From positions 1 to 41,324 of the forward strand of contig CANGHW010000035.1 in assembly GCA_947453695.1 (NCBI GenBank): a DNA stretch of 41,324 nt. Direction: 5' to 3'. Origin of the DNA: Opitutia bacterium. Its GTDB lineage: Bacteria > Verrucomicrobiota > Verrucomicrobiia > Opitutales > Opitutaceae. The translations under genes were made by a program, and so were the position numbers. Under the pieces are notes generated by a model, which ran no database searches, was not told where the DNA came from, and saw only the letters and a list, made by a program, of their open reading frames with translations. Each line of letters begins with the position of its first letter. Positions within the stretch are counted from its first letter, which is position 1. This document shows, one piece after another, positions 16,059 through 24,734 of this stretch.

Positions 16059-17236
16059 TTGGTCGCAGCGGGGGCCGGGGTGGGAGTGACGTTGGCCGGG
16101 CGGCGTTTGCCGACGAAGCCGGCGAGGTGGATGCCGAATTGAATCAGGAGGCCGAGGGTCATGAGACCGCAGGCGACGTAGGGCAGCAGCCACGAAGGAT
16201 TGCGCACGACCTGGAGGACGGTGGTGCGTTCGTCGCGTTCGAAGCCGGCCTGGTAGAACGTGAGGCCGGCGTAGCGCAGCGGGTTGTTCATGTAGATCAG
16301 TGCCTCGCGGTCGTCGCGACCATCGGGGGACTTGAGCTTTACGCGGCTGGAGAAGTTTTTCGGGATGTCGGTGCCGGGGTAGCGGTCGAAAGTGAACTTC
16401 ACGAGCGAGACGGCAAACGGCTGGTAGTCGCGCTGCGTGCGGAACACGATTTTCCACGTGCGACCGGCGTAGGTGAAGGTTTGGGGCTCCACGAACTGCG
16501 TGGAAACGAGGTAGGTGCCGAGCGAGCCCTCGGTCGTGACAAACTCGACGAAGGCTGACGGGGAATTGGTTTCGTTGGGCTTGTAAGTTATCGGCTGTGG
16601 CGCGGCGAGGGTGCGCACGCCGAAGCCTGCGGTGGCCTCGGAGGCCGGGGCATTGGCCGGCCGGACTTGGAGGACCGAATTGGGGTAGTAGGTCTTGGTG
16701 ACCATCCGGAACGGGAGTTTCGGGTGCTGGACGGAAGTCTTTTTCGCGAGGAGCGTCTCGGGGACGGCGACGACATCGTCGAAGGTGGCGTCGGTGGTCT
16801 CAATGAGGGCGAGCTCGTTGTGCCGGTAGCTCTCGATGTAGTTCTTCGTCTGTCCTTCCGAGAGGCGCAGGTGAGAATCCTCCTGCCAGAGGCCGCTGAG
16901 CAACTCGCCGACGAGGAGGAGAATGAGGCCGGCGTGAGTGAGAAGAATGCCGACTTTCTTCCATTTGAACGTGAAGCGGTAGACGTGGGCGGCGACGAGG
17001 TTGATGAGGAGCAGGCCGCCGACAACGTAGCCGCCGGGGAAAATCGGGACGGTGAGGCCGCCGGCCTGGGTGTAGACGACGAAGGAGCGGAAGTATTTCT
17101 CCTGCACGGCCCAGATGCCTAGGTTCACCTGATCAAGCGTCGCGGCAAACACGAGCAGCATGCCGAACGCGATCAGCGCGACGGTGAGCTTGAGGGAGAC
17201 GAAGAAGTCGCGGAGTTCGAGGAAGAAGCTTTTCAT
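16055..17236 (-). CDS. resB: Cytochrome c biogenesis protein ResB/CcsB
   Basis: 393 residues. TM helices at about 15-32 (LTVALIAFGMLLVFAATL), 68-85 and 95-113 (VGILLTHAGLILLLVGELLSG), a large periplasmic domain (about 115-345), and a last TM at about 350-372. The segment IYMNNPLRYAGLTFYQAGFE (about 315-334) is the conserved ResB signature just before the final helix. With CcsA it makes the system II heme export and ligation complex. It overlaps the preceding lipoprotein gene and the following ccsA gene by 4 bp each (ATGA), so all three are translationally coupled. Confidence 0.92.
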   Translation of the reverse strand: MKSFFLELRDFFVSLKLTVALIAFGMLLVFAATLDQVNLGIWAVQEKYFRSFVVYTQAGGLTVPIFPGGYVVGGLLLINLVAAHVYRFTFKWKKVGILLTHAGLILLLVGELLSGLWQEDSHLRLSEGQTKNYIESYRHNELALIETTDATFDDVVAVPETLLAKKTSVQHPKLPFRMVTKTYYPNSVLQVRPANAPASEATAGFGVRTLAAPQPITYKPNETNSPSAFVEFVTTEGSLGTYLVSTQFVEPQTFTYAGRTWKIVFRTQRDYQPFAVSLVKFTFDRYPGTDIPKNFSSRVKLKSPDGRDDREALIYMNNPLRYAGLTFYQAGFERDERTTVLQVVRNPSWLLPYVACGLMTLGLLIQFGIHLAGFVGKRRPANVTPTPAPAATK

Positions 17237-17898
17237 GGCGTGGGTGCGGCGGGTTGCACGGTCTGCAAGAAGGCGAGAAAGGCAGGCTTTTCCTGTGCGA
17301 CGAGAGCGTCGGGCCCGATGAGCTTGAAGAACCAGGTGGCGCCGCCGAAGGGGACCATGGCGCCCACGAGGCGGGCGGGTTGGCCGTTGGCGGTGCCGGA
17401 TAGATCGACGACGGCGAATTTTAGGTCACCGACCGCGAAGCGCGTGAGAGCGGAGGAGGCGGCGGTCTCGGGGAGGGGCGTGAGGGCCAGCTGGCCGCGC
17501 CAGCGGTTGACGTTGGCGGCTTCACCGCCGACATCGCCGGGGAAGGCCGTGATCGCGAGATCGGCGGTGGCAGTGCCCTCGCCAGAGACGGTGTAGCTGC
17601 CGCGGCGCATCGAGCTGGCGGGCTTGGCCTGCCAGCGAGCGGGAGCGGACCAGGCAAGGGCGGCGCCAGTAGCGGTAGCGACCGGGGTGGAGGCCATCGC
17701 GGTGCTGGCGTCCGTCGGAGCGGGCGCACCGGTCGGGGTGCGCGGCGCTTCCGCGGACGCCACGGGGGCGGCGGGCGGCACAGGATCCTGTTCCTTCGGA
17801 GTGCGATAGGCGACCGGTTGAGGGTCGCCGCACGCGGTCAGCGCGAGCAGGACTGGGCAAAGGGAAAGAGGGAGGCGGCTGGACCGAAGAAATTGCAC
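17233..17898 (-). CDS. Lipoprotein of the cytochrome c maturation operon
   Basis: 221 residues from a GTG at 17898, chosen because it puts a normal signal sequence at the N-terminus: basic VQFLRSSR, a hydrophobic core LPLSLCPVLLALTAC and a lipobox (LTAC) with Cys near residue 25. A Pro/Ala/Thr-rich linker (about 27-75) precedes a compact domain of about 140 residues (FPGDVGGEAANVNRWRGQL, then GATWFFKLIGPD). I cannot assign this domain with confidence. It is first in the operon, coupled to resB by ATGA, and therefore probably helps heme delivery or apocytochrome handling in the periplasm. A long open frame upstream of the GTG is a shadow of hypE on the other strand. Confidence 0.75.
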   Translation of the reverse strand: MQFLRSSRLPLSLCPVLLALTACGDPQPVAYRTPKEQDPVPPAAPVASAEAPRTPTGAPAPTDASTAMASTPVATATGAALAWSAPARWQAKPASSMRRGSYTVSGEGTATADLAITAFPGDVGGEAANVNRWRGQLALTPLPETAASSALTRFAVGDLKFAVVDLSGTANGQPARLVGAMVPFGGATWFFKLIGPDALVAQEKPAFLAFLQTVQPAAPTP

Positions 17899-17948
17899 GG
17901 GTGTGGGAGACCGGGAGTTTTTTGCGAACAGGATTAGCGTAGGTGTTG

Positions 17949-18011
17949 AGGATAGCGCGGATGTTGAGGCGGCGGCTGCGCAAATCTTGCGGACGTTGTG
18001 CCAGTCCTTGT
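17949..18011 (-). promoter_or_regulatory. ccs operon promoter with tandem GCAA-N4-TGC repeats
   Basis: On the minus strand the distal unit ACAAGGACTGGCA (18011-17999) and proximal GCAAGATTTGCGC (17990-17978) are 21 bp apart. TATCCT (17954-17949) begins at position 37 from the proximal unit, leaving a leader of roughly 44 nt before the GTG at 17898. The segment 18003-17989 also contains TGGCAC followed 12 bp after its GG by GC, a partial sigma-54 pattern, but the usual TTGC is CCGC, so I prefer the tandem-repeat reading. The gap is shared with divergent hypE. Confidence 0.65.
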
Positions 18012-18064
18012 GAAACGCCGGTTCCGGCTGGAATCGCGTGGCGCGCGGGCTATCCGGTGGAAGC

Positions 18065-19123
18065 ATGAGCTCCGGAACACCCCCGCCTGCGTTGTCGTGT
18101 CCGGTGCCGTTGGCGCATAAGACGGAAATCACCGTCGGCCACGGTGGCGGCGGCCGGCTCACCCAGGACCTGATCGAGCGGATTTTTCGGCCGGCCTTTG
18201 CGAACGCGGAACTGGAGGCCGAACACGACGGGGCGGTGGTGACGGCCGGCGGGGCACGACTGGCGTTTACGACGGACTCGCACGTAGTGAGCCCGCTGTT
18301 TTTTCCCGGCGGCGACATCGGCACACTGGCGGTCAACGGCACAGTAAACGATCTCGCGATGTGCGGCGCGCGGCCACGCTGGCTGAGCGCAGGCTTCATT
18401 CTCGAGGAGGGATTGTCGGTCGCGACGCTGCAGCGGGTGGTGGAGTCGATGAGCCGGGCAGCGGCCGCAGCGGGCGTGGCCATCGTGACGGGCGACACCA
18501 AGGTCGTGGAACGCGGCAAAGGCGACGGACTCTACGTGACGACGGCGGGCGTGGGTGTAATCGAGCACGGACTCACGATCAGCCCGGCGAGTGTGCGCGC
18601 CGGCGATGCGGTGATCATAAGCGGCGACGTGGGGCGCCATGGCATGGCGATCATGGCGACGCGCGAAGGGCTGGCGTTTGAAAGCGCGATTGAGAGCGAC
18701 TGCGCGCCACTGACTGCCGCGGTGCAGGCGCTGCTGGCGGAGGGTTTGGAGATTCATTGCCTGCGCGACCTGACGCGCGGCGGGCTTGCGACCTCGCTCG
18801 TGGAAATCGCCGAGGCGGCGAAGCTCTGCATCGGCATCGATGAGACGAAAGTGCCGGTGACGGAAATCGTGCGCGGCGCGTGTGAACTGCTCGGACTGGA
18901 GCCGCTCTACGTGGCGAACGAAGGGCGCTGCGTGGTGGTCTTGCCGGCGGCGCAGGCGGAGGCGGCGCTGGAGATTTTGCGGCGAACGGCGCCGGGCGGC
19001 GCGCCGGCGCTGATCGGCCATGTGCGCGCGGCGCCAGCGGGCCTGGTGACGTTGAAGAGCGTGATCGGGGCGGAGCGGATTCTCGATCGGCTGAGCGGGG
19101 AGCAGTTGCCGCGGATTTGTTGA
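18065..19123 (+). CDS. hypE: Hydrogenase maturation protein HypE (carbamoyl dehydratase)
   Basis: 352 residues from the ATG at 18065, with GGTGGAAG just upstream; an in-frame GTG at 18038 is an alternative start. The AIR-synthase fold is clear: [15 protein letters not shown] (about 20-34), [47 protein letters not shown] and [13 protein letters not shown]. The C-terminal PRIC provides the Cys that accepts the carbamoyl group from HypF and is dehydrated to thiocyanate, the source of the CN ligands of the NiFe site. It is separated from the other hyp genes by a small toxin-antitoxin pair and lies on the opposite strand. Confidence 0.95.
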   Translation: MSSGTPPPALSCPVPLAHKTEITVGHGGGGRLTQDLIERIFRPAFANAELEAEHDGAVVTAGGARLAFTTDSHVVSPLFFPGGDIGTLAVNGTVNDLAMCGARPRWLSAGFILEEGLSVATLQRVVESMSRAAAAAGVAIVTGDTKVVERGKGDGLYVTTAGVGVIEHGLTISPASVRAGDAVIISGDVGRHGMAIMATREGLAFESAIESDCAPLTAAVQALLAEGLEIHCLRDLTRGGLATSLVEIAEAAKLCIGIDETKVPVTEIVRGACELLGLEPLYVANEGRCVVVLPAAQAEAALEILRRTAPGGAPALIGHVRAAPAGLVTLKSVIGAERILDRLSGEQLPRIC

Positions 19124-19186
19124 GAGTAGTGGCGGTGACGCTGAACTGCCCCTTGACCGAATTGTTCGCGGCCATAGGTTGCTGGC

Positions 19187-19390
19187 ATGACCGCAACGGC
19201 CTTTCTCGAACTCAAACAGAGTGCGTCAAAGCTCTCTGAGAAAGAACGTCGAAACCTCTCTGCTTATCTCATTCGGCTGGGACAGGAAAAAGCCGAGTGG
19301 AAGCAGGAGACCGCTCGCCGCCTCAAGGCGATGGCGGCCGGAAAAAAGGTCAGTGTGCTAGAGCTGCGCAAGCAACTCGGCCATGGCTGA
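19187..19390 (+). CDS. Antitoxin of a small type II toxin-antitoxin pair (putative)
   Basis: 67 residues, mostly helical and charged (ELKQSASKLSEKERRNLSAYLIRLG, then KQETARRLKAMAAGKKVSVLELRKQL). Size, charge pattern and an 8-bp overlap with a RelE-like gene are typical of a type II antitoxin. Upstream are TTGACC (about 19153) and a weak -10 about 16 bp later, so the pair probably has its own promoter rather than depending on hypE. No DNA-binding fold is obvious by eye. Confidence 0.65.
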   Translation: MTATAFLELKQSASKLSEKERRNLSAYLIRLGQEKAEWKQETARRLKAMAAGKKVSVLELRKQLGHG

Positions 19391-19640
19391 CCTTGGGTAT
19401 CAAAGCCACCTGTCTCTTGAGGCGGTAGCGTTTGTCGTTTCGCTCCCGCGGCGCCGACAAAAACAGGTTTTGGATTTGGCGGACCAGATTGCGCGGCATC
19501 CGTTTTTCATCGGTGACTACCAGACGCTCGATGCCACGGGTCGTGCCGTCGATAGTCTTTTGTTGGAGGGATTTCTCTTCTCCTTTTGGGTCGACCACGC
19601 TTCGCGTGAAGTGCGAGTGACGGAAATAATCCGTGTCTGA
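19383..19640 (+). CDS. RelE/ParE-superfamily toxin (putative)
   Basis: 85 residues. The pattern (VAFVVSLPRRRQKQVLDLADQIARHPF, then YQTLDATGRAVDSLL, and the end FWVDHASREVRVTEIIRV) fits the RelE/ParE fold: a helical hairpin followed by beta strands ending in the characteristic VDHxxREVRVTEI strand. In this superfamily such proteins cleave ribosome-bound mRNA or poison gyrase. It converges with hypD, whose stop codon lies 34 bp away, and interrupts an otherwise continuous set of hyp genes. Which activity it has cannot be told. Confidence 0.7.
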   Translation: MADLGYQSHLSLEAVAFVVSLPRRRQKQVLDLADQIARHPFFIGDYQTLDATGRAVDSLLLEGFLFSFWVDHASREVRVTEIIRV

Positions 19641-19674
19641 TTTCGGCGTGGATGGTAGTCTGAGTCGCGGCATT

Positions 19675-20787
19675 TCATCGTGTTGTGGCCTCGGCTACGC
19701 TCGTGCGATTGCGGTAGCGATAGTAGGCGGCGCAGGCGCCTTCGCTGGAGACCATCGGGGCGCCGAGCGGATGCTCGGGCGTGCAGCGGGTGCCGAAGGC
19801 GGGGCAGTGGCTAGGCTTCTTGATGCCGCGCATGATCTCGCCGCTAATGCATTCGCCCGCGTGGCCGGGGGCGGCCGGGCGGAGACCGAACTTCAGCGGC
19901 GCGTCGTAGGCGGCGAGCTCGGGGCGCAGGCCCCAGCCGCTGGCGGGGATTTCGCCGAGGCCGCGCCAGGTGCGGTCGACGACAACGTAGGCCTCCTCGA
20001 CGAGACGGCGGGCATGGGGATTGCCGGGGGCGCGGACGGCGCGGGCGTAGGCGTTTTCCACTTCGGCCCGACCGGACTCGAGCTGGCGGATGCAGCGGAG
20101 GAGGCCTTCGAGGATGTCGACGGGCTCGAAGCCGGTGACGACGATGGGGCAGCGATAGCGGGCAGCGATGGCGTGATAGTCCTCGAAGCCCATGACGGCG
20201 CAGACGTGGCCGGCGGCGAGAAAGCCCTGCACGAGATTGTCGGGGGCGCCGAGAATCGCGCGCATCGCGGGGGGCACGAGGACGTGAGAAGCGAGGATGG
20301 AAAAGTTTTTCAGACCCTCGCGGGCGGCGCGCAGCACGGCGAGGGCGTTGGCGGGCGCGGTGGTTTCGAAGCCGACGGCGAAGAAGACGACTTCACGCGT
20401 CGGGTGCTGGCGGGCGAGGGTAACGGCGTCGAGGGGCGAGTAGACGATGCGGACATCGGCGCCGCGGGCCTTGGCGGTCAGGAGATCGATGCCGGTGCCG
20501 GGCACGCGCAGCATGTCGCCGAACGAGCAGAGGATCGTGCCGGGACGGAGGGCGAGAGTGATGGCTTGATCGATCAGCTCGGCGGGGGTGACACAGACGG
20601 GGCAACCGGGGCCGTGGACGAGCGTGATGCCGGCGGGGAGGAGTTCATCGAGGCCGAACTTCACGATGGCGTGCGTCTGGCCGCCGCAGATCTCCATGAT
20701 CGTCCATGGCCGCGTGGCCACGCGGGCGATGGCGTCGGCGAGCGAGCGCACGACGGCGGCGTCGCGGTATTCGTCGACGAATTTCAT
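19675..20787 (-). CDS. hypD: Hydrogenase maturation protein HypD
   Basis: 370 residues, normal length. Signature segments: [12 protein letters not shown] (about 30-41), [13 protein letters not shown] (about 56-68, two Cys for Fe(CN)2CO assembly), [21 protein letters not shown], and a C-terminal [30 protein letters not shown] with the [4Fe-4S] cysteines. HypD with HypC forms the scaffold on which Fe(CN)2CO is built before transfer to the large subunit. It overlaps hypC by 4 bp (ATGA). Confidence 0.96.
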   Translation of the reverse strand: MKFVDEYRDAAVVRSLADAIARVATRPWTIMEICGGQTHAIVKFGLDELLPAGITLVHGPGCPVCVTPAELIDQAITLALRPGTILCSFGDMLRVPGTGIDLLTAKARGADVRIVYSPLDAVTLARQHPTREVVFFAVGFETTAPANALAVLRAAREGLKNFSILASHVLVPPAMRAILGAPDNLVQGFLAAGHVCAVMGFEDYHAIAARYRCPIVVTGFEPVDILEGLLRCIRQLESGRAEVENAYARAVRAPGNPHARRLVEEAYVVVDRTWRGLGEIPASGWGLRPELAAYDAPLKFGLRPAAPGHAGECISGEIMRGIKKPSHCPAFGTRCTPEHPLGAPMVSSEGACAAYYRYRNRTSVAEATTR

Positions 20788-21074
20788 GGCGTGGGGCCCG
20801 ACGCGAAAGGCGGGCTGGCGGTGGCGGCTTCGGGGGCGAGTTCGGTGAGCTCGCCCATTTCGCGGAGATAGCGGAAGGTTTCCTCGGCTTCTTTTTCGTC
20901 GATCACGCTAATGGCGACGCCGACGTGAACGAGGACGTAGTCGCCGACCTTGGCCTCGGGCGCGCAGGTGAAACTGATTTCTTTGACGACGCCGCCGAAG
21001 CTGACGCGGCCGGAGCGGAGAAACGGGTCGTCGCCGTGGAGATCGAGGACTTTACCGGGGATGGCGAGGCACAT
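20784..21074 (-). CDS. hypC: Hydrogenase maturation chaperone HypC
   Basis: 96 residues. The N-terminal MCLAIPGKV exposes Cys2 after Met removal, the residue that binds Fe with HypD and later contacts the large-subunit precursor. [25 protein letters not shown] is the conserved OB-like core. The C-terminal 20 residues (Pro/Ala/Ser-rich) are longer than in many HypC. Coupled to hypD by a 4-bp overlap and following hypF in the same operon. Confidence 0.95.
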   Translation of the reverse strand: MCLAIPGKVLDLHGDDPFLRSGRVSFGGVVKEISFTCAPEAKVGDYVLVHVGVAISVIDEKEAEETFRYLREMGELTELAPEAATASPPFASGPTP

Positions 21075-21116
21075 GGGTGGGCGGGGGTGGGGGAGGACGG
21101 CGACGGAGCAGAGAGA

Positions 21117-23429
21117 TCAGGGGAGCTTCACCGAGGTGAGGCCCCAGAGAGCGGCGAGGGCCTGGCCGGCGGCGATATTGCCATCGTTGGGCGGGAGTTC
21201 GCGGTGGGTGAGGACGCTAAAGCCCGCGGCGTGCAGCGCGGTGACGGTCCGCTCGAGGAGCAGGGCGTTCTGAAAACAGCCGCCGCTCAGGGCGATGGTG
21301 CCGACGGCAGCGCGACGGGCGACTTCCGTGATCGCGTTGGCCAAGGCCGCGTGAAATCCAGCGGCGAGGGCGGCTGCCTCGGTGGACGCGGAGGGCGTGA
21401 TCAGGCGTTCGAGCATGGGCTGCCAATCTAGTTCGCAGATGGCTCCGGCGCCGGGAGGGGCGTCGCGCACGGGGAAGGGGAGGGCGATGGCATGAGACGC
21501 GCTCGTGGCGGCGGCTTCGACGGCGAGGGGCGTCTGGCCTTCGAAATGGTTGGCGCGGCCGAGGCCGAGGAGCGCACCCACGGCGTCGAAGAGGCGTCCG
21601 GCACTCGACGTCACCGGGGAGTTTAGCCCGCGCGAGAGCATGATGCGGAGCACGGCGGAATCGTCGGTCGAAACGCCGAGCTGGTGCGCGAGCGAGGTAA
21701 AGCGGGGATGAGAGATCTCGTGGAGAAGCCCCAGGGCAACGCGGCGAGGATCGCGCACGGCGGCGTCTCCACCGGCGAGGCGGAACGGGCGGACACGAGC
21801 GAAGCGATGAGCGAGGCCCTTTTCCAAGAGGAGAAACTCGCCGCCCCAGATGGTGCCATCTTCGCCGTAGCCGGTGCCGTCGAAAGAGACGCCCAAAACG
21901 CCGTCGGCGCTTTGGCCATGCTCAAGGAGGCACGCGAGGATATGGGCGAGGTGATGTTGCACGGGGGTGCACGGCAGGCCGAGCGAACGGGCGTGTCGGG
22001 TGGAGGCGTAGTCCGGGTGTTTGTCGCAGGCGACTGCGGTGAAGGGGGTGCGATGCAGCGTGGAGAGGAGCTCGGTGGTGCGGCGGAACACGTCGAGGGT
22101 GGCGGCCCCGGCGAGATCACCGATGTGGGGGCTCAGCACGACGCGGTCGGTCGAGGCAACGCCGACGACGCTCTTCATCTGCGCGCCAACGCAGAGCCAC
22201 GTGCCGGCGAGGGCGGCCGGCAGGGGGAGCGGGGTAGGGGCGTAACCGCGGGCGCGGCGCAGAAAAATAGGTCCGGTGGTCGCGCAACGCAGGACGGAGT
22301 CGTCGACCGGGTGCGCGATGGGGCGGTCGTGGTCGAGAAATACGTCGGCGATGGCGGAGAGACGCGTGTGGGCCTCTGCGTTGTCGGTGCAGAGCGGTTC
22401 CTCGGCGAGATTGGCGCTCGTCGCGACAACGGGTCGCTCGAACTCGGCGAGGAGCAACGCGTGGAGCGGAGTGTAGGCGAGCAGGGCGCCGAGCCAGGGA
22501 TTGCCCGGGGCGATGCAGGGGGCGAGTGGCGAATCGGCGCGGTGCGGCACGAGCACGATCGGCGCGGCTGGAGAAGAAAGTCGCGCCTCGGCCTGGAGTG
22601 AAACGTCGGCTGCAGAGCGCACATGGTCGAGGTCGCGAAACATCACCGCGAAGGGTTTTTCGTCGCGGTGTTTGCGGAAGCGCAAGGTGGCGATCGCCGC
22701 AGCATTGGTGGCGTCGACGAAGAGGTGGTAGCCGCCGAGGCCTTTGACGGCGACGATGGCACCGTTGCGCAGCCAAACGGCGGCGGTGTGGATCGCAGGG
22801 TCGGCGGTGGCGAGCACCTCGCCGCTGGAGCGGGTGAGGTTGATGCGCGGGCCACAGGCCGGGCAGGCGTTGGGTTGCGCGTGGAAGCGGCGATCGTCGG
22901 GCGCGTCATACTCGCGCTGGCACGCGGGGCACTGGCGAAACGCGCGCATCGTGGTTTGCGGCCGGTCGTAGGGGAGTTGCTCCAGGATCGAGTAGCGCGG
23001 GCCGCACTGTGTGCAGTTGATAAACGGATAGCGGTGTCGCCGGTCAGTAGCATCGAGCAACTCCGCGCGACAGCCCGCGCAGAGTGCGAGGTCGGGCGGA
23101 ATCTCGGCTTCGATCGCCGCGTCCGTCTGCTCACTGGCGAGGATCTCAAAGCGATCGCCCGCGGCCGGCAGATCGTCGGTGAGGATGGTCGGTTCGACCG
23201 ATTGGACGCGGGCGGCGGGAGGGGCCTTTTCGCGGAGCGCGTGGATCAGTTGGTCGACCGTCGATGGGTCGCCGGCCACGCGAACGAGCACACCAAGAGC
23301 GTCATTGCGCACCCAGCCGCGTAGGCCGAGTGCACCGGCGGTGCGGTGCACAAACGGCCGGAAGCCCACGCCCTGCACCGTGCCGCGCACGCGGAGCAGA
23401 ACTTCGGTGGACAGATTGGCCGCGGACAT
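21117..23429 (-). CDS. hypF: Carbamoyltransferase HypF
   Basis: 770 residues, typical of HypF. In order: an acylphosphatase domain (about 10-95; GTVQGVGFRPFVHRTA), two zinc-finger-like CxxC pairs (CAGC...CTQC, CPAC...CPAC, about 117-190), a YrdC-like domain (about 205-390; LRNGAIVAVKGLGGYHLFVDA) and a Kae1-like carbamoyltransferase domain (about 410-770; HHLAHILACLLEH, GVSFDGTGYGEDGTIWGGEF, LSGGCFQNALLLERT). It makes the carbamoyl group from carbamoyl phosphate and passes it to the C-terminal Cys of HypE. It starts 12 bp after hypB ends. Confidence 0.96.
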   Translation of the reverse strand: MSAANLSTEVLLRVRGTVQGVGFRPFVHRTAGALGLRGWVRNDALGVLVRVAGDPSTVDQLIHALREKAPPAARVQSVEPTILTDDLPAAGDRFEILASEQTDAAIEAEIPPDLALCAGCRAELLDATDRRHRYPFINCTQCGPRYSILEQLPYDRPQTTMRAFRQCPACQREYDAPDDRRFHAQPNACPACGPRINLTRSSGEVLATADPAIHTAAVWLRNGAIVAVKGLGGYHLFVDATNAAAIATLRFRKHRDEKPFAVMFRDLDHVRSAADVSLQAEARLSSPAAPIVLVPHRADSPLAPCIAPGNPWLGALLAYTPLHALLLAEFERPVVATSANLAEEPLCTDNAEAHTRLSAIADVFLDHDRPIAHPVDDSVLRCATTGPIFLRRARGYAPTPLPLPAALAGTWLCVGAQMKSVVGVASTDRVVLSPHIGDLAGAATLDVFRRTTELLSTLHRTPFTAVACDKHPDYASTRHARSLGLPCTPVQHHLAHILACLLEHGQSADGVLGVSFDGTGYGEDGTIWGGEFLLLEKGLAHRFARVRPFRLAGGDAAVRDPRRVALGLLHEISHPRFTSLAHQLGVSTDDSAVLRIMLSRGLNSPVTSSAGRLFDAVGALLGLGRANHFEGQTPLAVEAAATSASHAIALPFPVRDAPPGAGAICELDWQPMLERLITPSASTEAAALAAGFHAALANAITEVARRAAVGTIALSGGCFQNALLLERTVTALHAAGFSVLTHRELPPNDGNIAAGQALAALWGLTSVKLP

Positions 23430-23441
23430 GGCAAAGGCGGG

Positions 23442-24257
23442 TCAGCGCTTGGCGATCAGACTGCGGAGAAACGCATACCACTCCTCGAGGCCCTCGCCGG
23501 TGCGCGACGACAGCTGGATGATTTTCGCGTGCGGCGAAATCCGGCGGATGTTGTCGAGCGCGACATCGCGCTTGAAGCCGAGGGCATCGGCGACGTCGAC
23601 CTTGGTGAGCAGCACGACGTGGGCGGATTTGAAGATAGGCGGATACTTCAGGGGCTTGTCCTCGCCCTCGGTGGTGGAGAGGAGCACCACGCGGACTTGT
23701 TCGCCGAGGTCGAACGACGCCGGGCAGACGAGGTTGCCGACGTTTTCGATGAAGAGGATCTTCACGCCATCGAGATCGAGCGACTCCACGCCGCGGGCGA
23801 CCATGGCGGCGTCGAGGTGGCAGGTCGTTCCAGTCGTGATCTGAGCCACCGAAGCGTGAGGCCGAGAGAGGCGGCGACCGTCGTTGTCCGTTTCGAGATC
23901 ACCGACCACCACGGCGCATTTGGTGGTCCGGCCGAAATCGTCGAGCGTGCGTTCGAGGAGGGTGGTTTTGCCGGCCCCGGGTGAGGAGACGAGGTTGAGG
24001 GCGGCGAGACCGCGGCCGAGGAAATATCCGCGGTTTCGCTCGGCGAGAATGTCGTTTTTCTCCAGCAGGGGCACGCGGAGATCGACGGAGCGCACGCGGA
24101 CTTCTCCGTCGGGGCTTTGGTCGAGGGCAGCGGTGATCTCCGCGGAGAGCGGACCGGAAAGGGCGGAGCCGGGACGGGAGGCGGCACCGCTCAGGGGGTG
24201 AATCGCAAAATCGTCGTCAGTGTCGGGGGAGGTGGGAGCGAGCGGGGTGGTATTCAT
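23442..24257 (-). CDS. hypB: Hydrogenase nickel incorporation GTPase HypB
   Basis: 271 residues from the ATG at 24257; a longer frame begins upstream but would overlap hypA. NLVSSPGAGKTTLLER (P-loop, about 88-103), VGDLETDNDGRRL, IENVGNLVCPASFDLGE and LLTKVDVADA form the SIMIBI GTPase core. The N-terminal extension (about 1-55) is Ser/Pro/Asp-rich and has neither the CxxCGC nickel motif of E. coli HypB nor a His-rich stretch. The metal-binding Cys/His at the dimer interface (TCHLDAAMV) is present. It hydrolyses GTP during Ni delivery, with HypA, whose gene ends 8 bp before this start. Confidence 0.95.
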   Translation of the reverse strand: MNTTPLAPTSPDTDDDFAIHPLSGAASRPGSALSGPLSAEITAALDQSPDGEVRVRSVDLRVPLLEKNDILAERNRGYFLGRGLAALNLVSSPGAGKTTLLERTLDDFGRTTKCAVVVGDLETDNDGRRLSRPHASVAQITTGTTCHLDAAMVARGVESLDLDGVKILFIENVGNLVCPASFDLGEQVRVVLLSTTEGEDKPLKYPPIFKSAHVVLLTKVDVADALGFKRDVALDNIRRISPHAKIIQLSSRTGEGLEEWYAFLRSLIAKR

Positions 24258-24265
24258 GGAAGGAG

Positions 24266-24610
24266 TCAGGACATTTCGAGGTGGGAGAGTTCGAGTTCGC
24301 GGCCCTGACGGATGTCGCCGCAGAGCTGGCCGCAACGCGGGCAGGTGAAAATGAAGCCGGTTTCCACGCCGAACTCCTCGTGGCAGGCGGAGCAGTGGGC
24401 CCGGGCCGGCACGTTTTCGATGTCGAGGGTGGCGGTGGCGGCGAGGGTATCGGCCGCGGCGACATCGAACGCAAAACGGAGGGCCTCGGGCTCGACGCCG
24501 GAGAGGGTGCCGATGCGGAGCACGATGCGGTGCACGCGCATGGCGCCGCGGGCGCGGGCCTCGCGCAGGACGGCGCCGATGGCAGATTCCATTATGCCGA
24601 GCTCGTGCAC
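24266..24610 (-). CDS. hypA: Hydrogenase nickel metallochaperone HypA
   Basis: 114 residues. MHELGIME has the N-terminal amine and His2 that bind nickel; HCSACHEEFG and FTCPRCGQL provide the two CxxC halves of the structural zinc site. First gene of the hypABFCD operon, reading away from the hydrogenase genes. The upstream gap (24611-24734) contains the tandem repeats oriented toward the hydrogenase operon; on this strand I find only a GCAAG unit without a partner at 21 bp. Confidence 0.95.
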   Translation of the reverse strand: MHELGIMESAIGAVLREARARGAMRVHRIVLRIGTLSGVEPEALRFAFDVAAADTLAATATLDIENVPARAHCSACHEEFGVETGFIFTCPRCGQLCGDIRQGRELELSHLEMS

Positions 24611-24665
24611 GGCCGTGGGCCTAGACCCGGTGCGGGGCGGGCGTCGAGCTTGCGGGCGCGAAACC

Positions 24666-24726
24666 GCAATCGCTGCGCACGTAATGCCAACAAACGCACA
24701 ACGGAAAGTTTTTTAAGCGCTATTAT
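24666..24726 (+). promoter_or_regulatory. Hydrogenase operon promoter with tandem (G/C)CAA-N4-(T/C)GC repeats, probably leaderless
   Basis: GCAATCGCTGCGC (24666-24678) and CCAACAAACGCAC (24687-24699) are 21 bp apart. TATTAT (24721-24726), a good -10, begins at position 35 from the proximal unit. The ATG of the HupE-like gene at 24735 is eight bases after the hexamer, so the mRNA would start at or next to the ATG. This is the only promoter candidate I see for the hydrogenase structural genes. Confidence 0.65.
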
Positions 24727-24734
24727 GCCGCACC

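Noticed and set aside
17989..18003. Sigma-54-type promoter upstream of the ccs operon (TGGCAC with GC 12 bp later)
   Set aside because: The -12 element reads CCGC instead of TTGC, and the same bases belong to the tandem repeat pattern found at six other promoters that lack any sigma-54 match.
17899..18519. N-terminal extension of the lipoprotein frame up to 18519
   Set aside because: It would cover the hypE start on the other strand and the ccs promoter repeats, and would remove the lipoprotein signal from the N-terminus.
19633..20871. 412-codon plus-strand frame opposite hypD and hypC
   Set aside because: Antisense to two unmistakable hyp genes; composition typical of shadow frames.
24649..24677. 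A leftward GCAA-type repeat pair for hypA
   Set aside because: The two candidate units are 23 bp apart, not 21, one lacks CAA, and no -10-like hexamer occurs at the expected distance.
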